Position numbers and translations under genes: made by a program. 47,874 bases of DNA from Paracoccus shandongensis (lineage in GTDB: Bacteria; Pseudomonadota; Alphaproteobacteria; Rhodobacterales; Rhodobacteraceae). Of this stretch, positions 33,747-46,540 are shown piece after piece (position 1 is the first letter of the stretch; each line of letters starts with the position of its first letter). The notes under the pieces were generated by a model. The model made no database searches, was not told where the DNA came from, and saw only the letters and a program-made list of their open reading frames with translations. The stretch is from positions 1 to 47,874 of the forward strand of contig NZ_JAFLRK010000029.1 of assembly GCF_017315735.1 (NCBI RefSeq), written 5' to 3'.

Positions 33747-35411
33747 TCAGGCCTTTTCCCTTGCGGCAAGGGCTGCGTCGCGCATCTGGGTCAGGGTCTG
33801 GCGCGGGGTCAGCGCCTCGGGCGAAATGTCCAGATCCAGCAGCGCCCCGGTGGGGGACGCGAGCGCGCGGGCGAAGGCCGCCGGGAAATCCTCGGTCCGT
33901 TCGACGCGTTCGGCGTGATAGCCATAGGCCCGGGCCAGCATCACGAAGTCGGGGTTCACCATGGTCGTGCCCGACACGCGGGCCGGGTAATTCCGTTCCT
34001 GATGCGCGCGGATGGTGCCGTAGATGCCGTTGTTCAGCACCAGCACGATGGGTTGTGCGCCCGCCTGCACGGATGTCGCAAGCTCCTGGCAGGTCATCTG
34101 GAAATCGCCGTCGCCCGCGAAGCACAGGACCGTGCGGTCGGGATGGGCCACCTTCGCGGCGATGGCGGCGGGCAGGCCGTATCCCATGGCGCCCGATTGC
34201 GGCGCCAGCAGCCGCGCGCGGGGGCCGAACTTGTAGAACTTGTTGGGCCAGACGGTGAAGTTGCCCGCGCCGTTGGTCAGGATCGCATCGGCGGGCAGCA
34301 CGTCGCGCAGATGCGCCGTGGCCAGCCCCATGTCCACGGGCGAGGGCTGCGGGGGCAGGTCGAACCCGGCCTCCCACGCCGCGCGGGCCTTGCCGCGCCA
34401 GTCGGACCAATCGCCCTTGACCGGCGACAGCGCGGCGGCAAAGGCGTTCGGCCCGGCTTGGATACCAAGGGTCGGCTGGTAGATCTTGCCGATCTCGCGG
34501 TCCGAGGCATGGACATGGACCAGCCTTTGCGCGGGCACCGGCACGGACAGAAGCGTATAGCAGTCGGTCGTCATCTCGCCGAAGCGGAGATTGATCGCCA
34601 GGATCGTGTCGGCGTCGCGGATCAGCGCCTTGACATGCGGCGGCATCCCCACGCCCGCCTCTCCGGCATAGACGGGCGAAAAGTTGTCGAACTGGTCCTG
34701 ATAGCGGAAGGCGCAGACGACCGGAATGTCGCTGGCTTCGGCAAAGGATTGCAGCGCCTGCTTTCCCGCCTCCGTCCAGTTGCAGCCGCCGATCAGGATC
34801 AGCGGGCGGGCGGCGGTGGACAGCATCGCGCGGGCCTCGGCCACGGCGTCGGGCGTGGGCGCAGGCTCGGCCAGGCGCGCAGGCCCGGTCAGGGGGGCGG
34901 CGTCGGTCAGGCTTGTCAGCATGTCCTCGGGCAGGGCAATGACCACGGGGCCGGGGCGGCCGGTGGTGGCGGTGGTCCAGGCGCGGGCCAGGATTTCCGG
35001 GATGCGGTCGGCCCGGTCGATCTCGACCGCCCATTTCGCCATGGTGCCGAAGACGGCGCGGTAGTCGAGTTCCTGGAACGCCTCGCGCCCCTTCATGTCG
35101 GTCCCGACCTGGCCCACGAACAGGATCATCGGCGCGCTGTCCTGCATGGCCGTATGCACCCCGATCGCCGCATTGGTCGCCCCCGGCCCCCGCGTCACCA
35201 TGCAAAGGCCGGGCTGGCCCATAAGCTTGCCCCAGGCCGCCGCCATGAAGGCCGCGCCCCCTTCGTTGCGGCACAGCACGAAGTCCAGACGCCCCCGCGT
35301 GTCGTGCAGCGCATCCAGCACCGCCAGATAGCTTTCGCCCGGCACGCCAAAGGCCTTGGTCGCGCCAAGCGCCACCAGGCTTTCGACCAGAAGCTGACCA
35401 CCGTTGCGCAT
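33747..35411 (-). CDS. Acetolactate-synthase-like thiamine-pyrophosphate enzyme
   Basis: A 554-residue TPP-dependent enzyme of the acetolactate synthase large-subunit/benzoylformate decarboxylase superfamily. The cofactor-activating glutamate is E50 in CRNEGGAAFMA, and the TPP/magnesium motif starts at GDGDFQ (433) and ends at LNNGIYGT. ATG 35411 was chosen because GVPGESYLAVLDAL then falls at the family position; the longer frame is a shadow of the spacer. No regulatory small subunit (IlvN-like) lies nearby, which argues against a biosynthetic acetolactate synthase. Candidate reactions include decarboxylation or ligation of 2-oxo acids; none can be chosen from sequence. Confidence 0.9.
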   Translation of the reverse strand: MRNGGQLLVESLVALGATKAFGVPGESYLAVLDALHDTRGRLDFVLCRNEGGAAFMAAAWGKLMGQPGLCMVTRGPGATNAAIGVHTAMQDSAPMILFVGQVGTDMKGREAFQELDYRAVFGTMAKWAVEIDRADRIPEILARAWTTATTGRPGPVVIALPEDMLTSLTDAAPLTGPARLAEPAPTPDAVAEARAMLSTAARPLILIGGCNWTEAGKQALQSFAEASDIPVVCAFRYQDQFDNFSPVYAGEAGVGMPPHVKALIRDADTILAINLRFGEMTTDCYTLLSVPVPAQRLVHVHASDREIGKIYQPTLGIQAGPNAFAAALSPVKGDWSDWRGKARAAWEAGFDLPPQPSPVDMGLATAHLRDVLPADAILTNGAGNFTVWPNKFYKFGPRARLLAPQSGAMGYGLPAAIAAKVAHPDRTVLCFAGDGDFQMTCQELATSVQAGAQPIVLVLNNGIYGTIRAHQERNYPARVSGTTMVNPDFVMLARAYGYHAERVERTEDFPAAFARALASPTGALLDLDISPEALTPRQTLTQMRDAALAAREKA

Positions 35412-35486
35412 CCCGTTTCCCTTTCCCTTGGCTGGCGCGATCCTGCCCGGGGATGGCGCAGGGGGCAAGCCGCCCCGCCCGGGCAT

Positions 35487-35511
35487 GGAACGCGCGCGCC
35501 CGTCGCGGGTT
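35487..35511 (+). promoter_or_regulatory. EcfG-type stress promoter for the small protein at 35533
   Basis: GGAAC (35487-35491), 16 bases, GGTT (35508-35511), ending 21 bases before the ATG with the ribosome site GGAGG in between. Transcription would start almost at the ribosome site, giving a very short leader. Confidence 0.6.
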
Positions 35512-35532
35512 GTCCCGGCAGGAGGACCAGCC

Positions 35533-35694
35533 ATGACCCGCGAAACACCCAAGCAGCCCAACCCCGCCACCGATCCCCCCCGCCAGCACGGCCAGGGCGA
35601 CCACGAGGGCATCCCCCATTCGCCCGAGGAGTTCGACGTGATGAACCCCGCCAAGACCGGCAAGACCCCCGGCAATCCGCAGGAAAACCAGTAA
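35533..35694 (+). CDS. Small hydrophilic, probably disordered protein
   Basis: A 53-residue protein rich in P, Q, N, H and charged residues and without any hydrophobic segment. The frame is open further upstream, but AGGAGGACCAGCC places the start at ATG 35533. Its composition resembles the pair at 2398 and 2590. It has its own EcfG-like promoter and a strong terminator, so it is an independent unit between two reverse-strand genes. Function unknown; control and composition would suit a stress-protective protein. Confidence 0.78.
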   Translation: MTRETPKQPNPATDPPRQHGQGDHEGIPHSPEEFDVMNPAKTGKTPGNPQENQ

Positions 35695-35706
35695 ACCGGC
35701 AAGCCC

Positions 35707-35740
35707 GGGAAACCCCGTGCCTCCCGCGCGGGGTTTTCCC
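35707..35740. terminator. Bidirectional terminator between the small gene and ndh
   Basis: GGGAAACCCCG (35707-35717) pairs with CGGGGTTTTCCC (35729-35740). A/T bases flank the GC core on both sides, so the hairpin can serve the small forward gene and, in reverse, the ndh transcript that ends at 35743. Confidence 0.7.
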
Positions 35741-35742
35741 GC

Positions 35743-37016
35743 TCACCCGCGCGGGGCGGTTTCCCTTTGCGTGATCAGGCGCGCGGAATTCTGGCGGGAC
35801 AGGAAGCTCCACAGCCAGCTGATCGCCACCGCCAGGCGAGAGCGGACGCCGATCAGGTAATAGATATGGGCGATGCCCCAGATCCACCAGGCCAGCCAGC
35901 CCGTCAGCCTGACGCGGCCAAAGTCGATCACGGCGGCGTTGCGCCCGATGGTGGCCAGGTTCCCCTGATGGGCATAGCGGAAGGGCCCCGGCGCGGGCTT
36001 GCCCGCCAGCCGCGCCCGGATCACTGCCGCCGCATACTTGCCCTGCTGCTTGGCCGCCGGGGCAAGGCCGGGCACGGGCTTGCCGTCGATGTCCACATGG
36101 GCGGTGTCGCCCAGGACGAAGATGCGCGGATCGCCGGGCAGGGTCAGATCCGCGTCCACCATCACCCGCCCCGCCCGGTCCGCCGCGGCCCCCAGCCATT
36201 CCGCGGCGGGCGAGGCCTGCACGCCTGCCGCCCAGATCACCGTCCGGCAGGGCACGGCCTCGTCCCCGATGGTGACCGCGCGGTCCGAGATGGCGGTGAC
36301 GGGCCGCCCGGTCAGCACCTGCACGCCGCGCCGCTGCAAGGCCGCCGCCGCATAGTCGGACAAGGATTGCGCAAAGACCGGCAGGACGCGCGGCCCCGCC
36401 TCGATCAGCATGATCCGGGCGGTGCGGGTGTCGATGTGGCGGAATTCGCGCGGCAGGACGCGGTGGGCCAGGTCGGCCACGATCCCGGCAAGTTCCACCC
36501 CCGTGGGTCCGCCGCCGATGATGGCGAAGGTCAGGTTCGCGTCGCGTTCGGCGGGGTCAGGGGTTAGCTCGGCCCGCTCGAAGGCCAGCAGAAGGCGGCG
36601 GCGGATGGTGGTCGCGTCCTCCAGCGTCTTGAGGCCCGGGGCATCGGCTTCCCATTCGTCATGGCCGAAATAGGCGTGGCGGGCGCCGGTGGCCAGGACC
36701 AGCGTGTCAAAGGGGACGCGGTCGCCCGTGTCCAGCAGCACCTGGGCCCCGGCGCGGTCGATGCCGGTCACGCGGGCCAGCAGGGTTTCGACATCGGGGC
36801 GGTCGCGCAGGACGCGGCGGATCGGCCAGGCGATCTCGGACGTGGCCAGAAGCGTCGTGGCGACCTGGTACAGAAGCGGCTGGAACAGGTGGTGGTTGCG
36901 CCCGTCGATCAGCGTGATGGCGCAACCCGCGCCCTTCAGGTCCTGCACCAGTTGCAGGCCCGCGAAACCGGCCCCGACCACCACGACGCGATGCCGCCCG
37001 GATGCCGGGGCGGCGG

Positions 37017-37020
<4 letters not shown>
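35743..37020 (-). CDS. ndh: Type II NADH:quinone oxidoreductase
   Basis: A 425-residue single-subunit, non-proton-pumping NADH dehydrogenase. The FAD loop is [12 protein letters not shown] (12-23), the NADH loop [13 protein letters not shown] (167-179), and WAAGVQASP and LGDTAHVD complete the fold. The C-terminal region ([30 protein letters not shown]) is an amphipathic to hydrophobic membrane anchor. Its ATG overlaps the glgB stop in ATGA, so it is the last gene of the glgE-treS-glgB operon, an unusual partner for glycogen genes. Sharing the EcfG-like promoter would tie NADH disposal to stress metabolism. Confidence 0.93.
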
Positions 37021-42447
<5,427 letters not shown>

Positions 42448-42448
<1 letters not shown>

Positions 42449-44499
42449 CAGCGGGGAACTCCGGGGGCGAAAAGCTGCCAGATGGCATAGGGTCGGGTAT
42501 GGGGCTCAAGCTCCAGCCACTGGTTCTTGCCGTGCCAGGTGAAGCTGTTGCCGTGGATCAGGTCGCGCACCTCGACCGAGGCCTCGTCGGGCAGGCCGAA
42601 TTCCCACAACGGCACCTCGAATTCAAAGACCTGCGTGGCGTCGGGGTCAAGGTTGACATGGACCAGCACGAAGTCGTTGCCGGTCTGCTTGCCATAGGAC
42701 AGCACCTTGTCGTTGAAGGCGTTGTAGAACGTCACGTTGGTGAAGTCCTGCAGCGCGGGATGGGTCCGGCGCAGCCGGTTCATCAGGCGGATGTCGTCCT
42801 GGATATGGCCGGGCTTGTTCATGTCCCATGCCCGGATCTCGTATTTCTCGGAATCGAGGTATTCCTCCTTGCCCGGCACGGCGGCGGCCTCGCAGATCTC
42901 GAAGCCGTTGTAGACGCCGTAGTTGCCCCCCAGGGTCGCGGCCAGCACCAGACGCGTGCGAAAGCCCGGGCGGCCGCTGGATTGCAGGAAGCGCGGGTTG
43001 ATGTCGGGGGTGTTCACGAAGAAGTTCGGCCGCATGTATTCGCGGCATTCCTCTTGCGTCAGCTCGGTCAGATAGTCGGTGATTTCCTGCTTTTCGTTGC
43101 GCCAGGTGAAATAGGAATAGGACTGCGAAAAGCCGACCTTGGCCAGCCGCTTCATCACCTTGGGCCGGGTAAAGGCCTCGGCCAGGAAGATCACGCCGGG
43201 ATCCTTGCGGCGCACCTCGTCGATCATCCATTCCCAGAACGGGAAAGGCTTGGTGTGGGGGTTGTCCACGCGGAAGATGCGCACCCCCTGGTCCACCCAG
43301 AACAGCACCACGTCGCGCAGCGCATACCAGATCGAGGGCAGCGCGCCGCGATAGAAATGGACGTTGACGATGTCCTCGTATTTCTTGGGCGGGTTCTCGG
43401 CGAACTTGATGGTGCCGTCGGGGCGCCAGTCGAACCATTCGGGATGCTCGCGGATCCAGGGATGGTCGGGCGAACACTGGATGGCGAAATCCAGCGCGAT
43501 TTCCAGGCCGTGGTCCTTCGCGGCGGCGATCAGGCGGCGGAAATCGTCGAGGCTGCCCAGTTCCGGGTGGATGGCGTCGTGGCCGCCGTCCTCGCTGCCG
43601 ATGGCATAGGGGCTGCCGGGCTCGCCCTCCTGCGCGGTCAGGCTGTTGTTGCGGCCCTTGCGGTTGGTCTTGCCGATGGGGTGGATGGGCGGGAAATACA
43701 GCACGTCGAAGCCCAGGTCGCGCACATAAGGCAGCCGCGCGATCACGTCGTCAAAGGTGCCGTGGCGGTTCGGATCGCCCGATTGCGACCGGGGCATCAG
43801 TTCATACCAGGCGCTGAAGGCGGCGGCCTTGCGGTCCACGAAGACTGTCAGGGTCTTGTATTCGGTCAGGTGGGTGCGCGGCCCGAACCGCTGCATCAGG
43901 GCCAGCACCGCCGGGTCGCCCATGCGGGCGAAGCGGGCGGCATCAGTGGATGCGTCCTCGCCCCCGGCCTCGGCATGGGCCGCGTCCGCCGCGAGAACCC
44001 CCACAAGGGTCGCGCGCGCCTCGCCCGGGGGGTGGCCCTTGTCCAGCCCGTCCTGCAACAGCCTGCGGCCTTCCTCCAGTTCCAGCGCGATGCGCTGCCC
44101 GGCGACCAGCTTCTTCGTCACCTCCTTGTGCCAGGTGGTGAACAGGTCGCGCCAGGCGAGGATCGTGCAGTCGTAAAAACCGTTTTCGGGAAAGACGACG
44201 GTGGTGGCCCAGCGGTCGTTCTCGACAAAGGTCATGGGGGCTTCCTGGCTGTCCCCGGCGCCTTCGCGCCGCCAGGCGATCGCGGCGGCGATCGAATCGT
44301 GCCCGTCCGAGAAGATGTCGGCTTCTATGGTCGTGGGCTGGTCTGCCACGGCCTTGGCGGGAAAGCGGCCGCCGTCGATCTCGATCGAGACGCCCTCGAT
44401 GGCGATGCGCTGCGCGGCCAGCGCCCGCAGCCGCGCGTCCGACGATGCCGCAGGATCGGTGTCCTGCTTTGCCTTGTCCGTCAAGTCGTTGCCCAGCAT
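42448..44499 (-). CDS. glgE: Maltose-1-phosphate maltosyltransferase
   Basis: A 683-residue GH13_3 enzyme that transfers maltosyl units from alpha-maltose 1-phosphate to growing alpha-1,4-glucan. The N-terminal domain shows FYDCTILAWRDLFTTW; the barrel has YFPPIHPIGKTNRKGRNN (268-285), nucleophile D412 in IFRVDNPHTKPF and acid E441 in IFLAEAFTRPKVM. ATG 44499 follows GGGGAAGGAA; an in-frame start seven codons upstream is less likely. It heads the glgE-treS:mak-glgB-ndh operon, giving a whole GlgE glucan pathway from trehalose. An EcfG-like promoter lies 32 bases upstream, in keeping with glycogen-type storage under stress. Confidence 0.97.
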
Positions 44500-44530
44500 G
44501 GTTCCTTCCCCGGCAGCCACCAGTCACCAC

Positions 44531-44556
44531 AACCGGCTTTGCACCGCGAAGGTTCC
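44531..44556 (-). promoter_or_regulatory. EcfG-type stress promoter for the glgE operon
   Basis: On the reverse strand GGAAC (44556-44552), 17 bases, GGTT (44534-44531), ending 31 bases before the glgE ATG. It is divergent from another such element at 44615-44639, 58 bases away, so the two transcripts start back to back. Confidence 0.65.
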
Positions 44557-44600
44557 TGTCCGATCACGCCCCAGTGACCGGCCCGTTTTTCGCGCGGAAA

Positions 44601-44618
44601 TTCCCGCAAGGGCGGGAA
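44601..44618. promoter_or_regulatory. Perfect inverted repeat overlapping a stress promoter
   Basis: TTCCCGC and GCGGGAA flank an AAGG loop. The right arm runs into the -35 GGAAC of the promoter for the gene at 44671. It may be an operator or incidental; it is not followed by a T-run and lies between divergent promoters, so a terminator is unlikely. Confidence 0.35.
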
Positions 44619-44639
44619 CAATCCTTCCGCCGGATCGTT
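44615..44639 (+). promoter_or_regulatory. EcfG-type stress promoter, exact consensus, for the gene at 44671
   Basis: GGAAC (44615-44619), 16 bases, CGTT (44636-44639): an exact match to the alphaproteobacterial EcfG consensus, ending 31 bases before the ATG of the small gene. The best of the six elements found. Confidence 0.7.
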
Positions 44640-44670
44640 ATGGCTTCCCTTCAAAGGGCATGGTGCCAAC

Positions 44671-44952
44671 ATGCGCGTATTGATCCAGGATCGGGACGCC
44701 GTCCGGCTTGAGGAAATCGACCTCGACCCCGTGCCGCTGGCCGGGGACAGCATCCAGGTGATCACCGGCAACAAGACCATCCATTACGATGTCCTGTCCC
44801 GCCGCTATCTGGTCGGTCCGTCCCGGGGGCCGGATGCCGCGCCGCGGGACGTGCAGCTTGTGATCCTGGTCCGGCAGGCCTGCGTGGCGGGCAGCAAGGG
44901 CTATGACTGGGGCGCGGAATGCCCGGGCAGCCAGGCCGCCCGGCTAAGCTGA
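44671..44952 (+). CDS. Hypothetical 93-residue protein
   Basis: A small soluble protein of unknown family, beginning MRVLIQDRDAVRLEEIDLDP. The N-terminal 60 residues alternate charged and hydrophobic residues like a small beta-fold; two cysteines occur near the C-terminus (ACVAG and ECPGS). No signal peptide or membrane segment. AAAGGGC lies about 12 bases before the ATG, a mediocre ribosome site. Support for it being real comes mainly from the exact-consensus EcfG promoter just upstream and from its position divergent to glgE. No function can be assigned. Confidence 0.65.
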   Translation: MRVLIQDRDAVRLEEIDLDPVPLAGDSIQVITGNKTIHYDVLSRRYLVGPSRGPDAAPRDVQLVILVRQACVAGSKGYDWGAECPGSQAARLS

Positions 44953-45019
44953 GCGCGCCCCTTGCCTTGGGCATGGGGGCGGCGTAGGGCTGCCGGGTGC
45001 TTCCTGGCAGGAACAAGAC

Positions 45020-46540
45020 ATGCCGCTGCTGCTTGGCATCGACAACGGCCTGACCGTCACCAAGGCGGTGATCTTTGACGAAACGGGCCGCGTGCTGGCG
45101 ACCGCGCGCCGCCGGGTGGTGCAGTCCATGCCCCGGCCCCGCCATGTCGAACGCGACATGGACGCGCTGTGGACCCAGACCGCCGCCGCCGTGGCCGAGG
45201 CCGTCGCCGCCTGCGGCCGCCCCGCGTCCGACATCGCGGCGGTGGCCGCCACTGCCCATGGCGACGGGCTTTACCTGCTGGACCGGGCCGCGCGCCCGCT
45301 GGGCCCCGGCATCCTGTCGCTGGACAGCCGCGCGGGCGATCTTGCGGAACGCTGGCACCGGGACGGCACCGCCGACGCCGCCCTGGCCCGCACCGGGCAG
45401 ATGCCCCATGCCTCGGCCCCTTCCGCCATCCTGGCCTGGATCCGGGACCACCAGCCGGACCGCTTCGCCCGCATCAAGCATGTGCTGGCCTGCAAGGACT
45501 GGCTGGCCTTCTGCCTGACCGGCAAGATCGGCACCGACCTGACCGAGGTCAGCACCGCCTTCACCGATGTCGGGACGCAGGCCTTCGACGCGCAGGCGCT
45601 GGCGATCTTCGGCCTTGGGGCGCTGTGGGACGCCCTGCCCGCCATCGCCCTGCCCGACCAGGTGATCGGCCATGTCACCCCTGCGGCGGCGGCCCTGACC
45701 GGCCTTGTCCCCGGCACGCCGGTCGTGGCCGGGCTGCACGACGTGACCGCGTCCGCCCTGGGCGCTGGCGGTTACGGGGAAGGCACGGTGGCCATCGTCG
45801 CCGGCACCTATTCCATCAACGAAACGGTGACGCGGGCGCCGCGCGTCGATCCCCGCTGGTTCTGCCGCAACGGGCTGCGCCGGGGCGAATGGAACGCCAT
45901 GTCGATCTCGCCCGCGTCGGCCGCGAATTACGACTGGTTCCTGGACACGCTCTGCGGCGGCGACAGGGCTGCGGCCGAGGCGCAGGGCCGCCCCTTCCAC
46001 GCCGCCATCATCCCGGAAATCGAGGCCGCGATGGCCCGCCCTTCCACCGTGATCTTCCACCCCTTCCTGTTCGGATCCCCGCATGGCCCCCAGGCCAGCG
46101 GCGGCTTCCTGGGCCTGCACGGCTGGCACGACCGGGGCGCCATGCTGCGCGCCGTGGTGGAAGGCATCGCCTTCAACCACCGCCACCATGTCGATGCCCT
46201 GCGCGACGGCTTTGCCCCGCAGGCCGCGCGGCTGACGGGGGGCATTTCCCGCAGCCCGGTTCTTGCCCAGCTTTTCGCGGATGTTCTGGCGATGCCGGTC
46301 GCGACCTCGGACACCGAGGAAGCGGCGGCCTGGGGCGCGGCCCTCTGCGCCGGATCCGGCGTCGGGCTGTTCGCCAGCCCCCGCCATGACCCGCGCGACA
46401 TGGCGGCGCTGTCCACGACCTGGCACCCCGATCCGGGACGGTCCGCCGACCTGTCGCGCCGCTATGCCGTCTTTGCCGATCTTGTCCATGCGCTGTCCCC
46501 GCTCTGGCCACGGATCGAGGCCTTGGGAGACCCCGCATGA
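45020..46540 (+). CDS. FGGY-family carbohydrate/polyol kinase
   Basis: A 506-residue kinase of the FGGY family, which phosphorylates sugars or polyols with ATP. The N-terminal ATPase lobe starts LLLGIDNGLTVTKAVIFDETG, catalytic-region residues appear in SLDSRAGDLA, and the C-terminal lobe has GGISRSPVLAQLFADVLAMPV and AAAWGAALCAG. Its stop overlaps the next gene, a GlpD-like FAD dehydrogenase (ATGA). Kinase plus GlpD-like enzyme is the arrangement of erythritol (eryA-eryB) and related polyol pathways, so an erythritol or other polyol kinase is likely; a glycerol kinase seems less likely from the N-terminal sequence. GCAGGAACA precedes the ATG. Confidence 0.88.
   Translation: MPLLLGIDNGLTVTKAVIFDETGRVLATARRRVVQSMPRPRHVERDMDALWTQTAAAVAEAVAACGRPASDIAAVAATAHGDGLYLLDRAARPLGPGILSLDSRAGDLAERWHRDGTADAALARTGQMPHASAPSAILAWIRDHQPDRFARIKHVLACKDWLAFCLTGKIGTDLTEVSTAFTDVGTQAFDAQALAIFGLGALWDALPAIALPDQVIGHVTPAAAALTGLVPGTPVVAGLHDVTASALGAGGYGEGTVAIVAGTYSINETVTRAPRVDPRWFCRNGLRRGEWNAMSISPASAANYDWFLDTLCGGDRAAAEAQGRPFHAAIIPEIEAAMARPSTVIFHPFLFGSPHGPQASGGFLGLHGWHDRGAMLRAVVEGIAFNHRHHVDALRDGFAPQAARLTGGISRSPVLAQLFADVLAMPVATSDTEEAAAWGAALCAGSGVGLFASPRHDPRDMAALSTTWHPDPGRSADLSRRYAVFADLVHALSPLWPRIEALGDPA

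Noticed and set aside
45013..45040. GGAAC just before the FGGY kinase as another EcfG promoter
   Set aside because: No NGTT occurs 16-17 bases downstream, and the sequence lies in the ribosome-site region of the gene.
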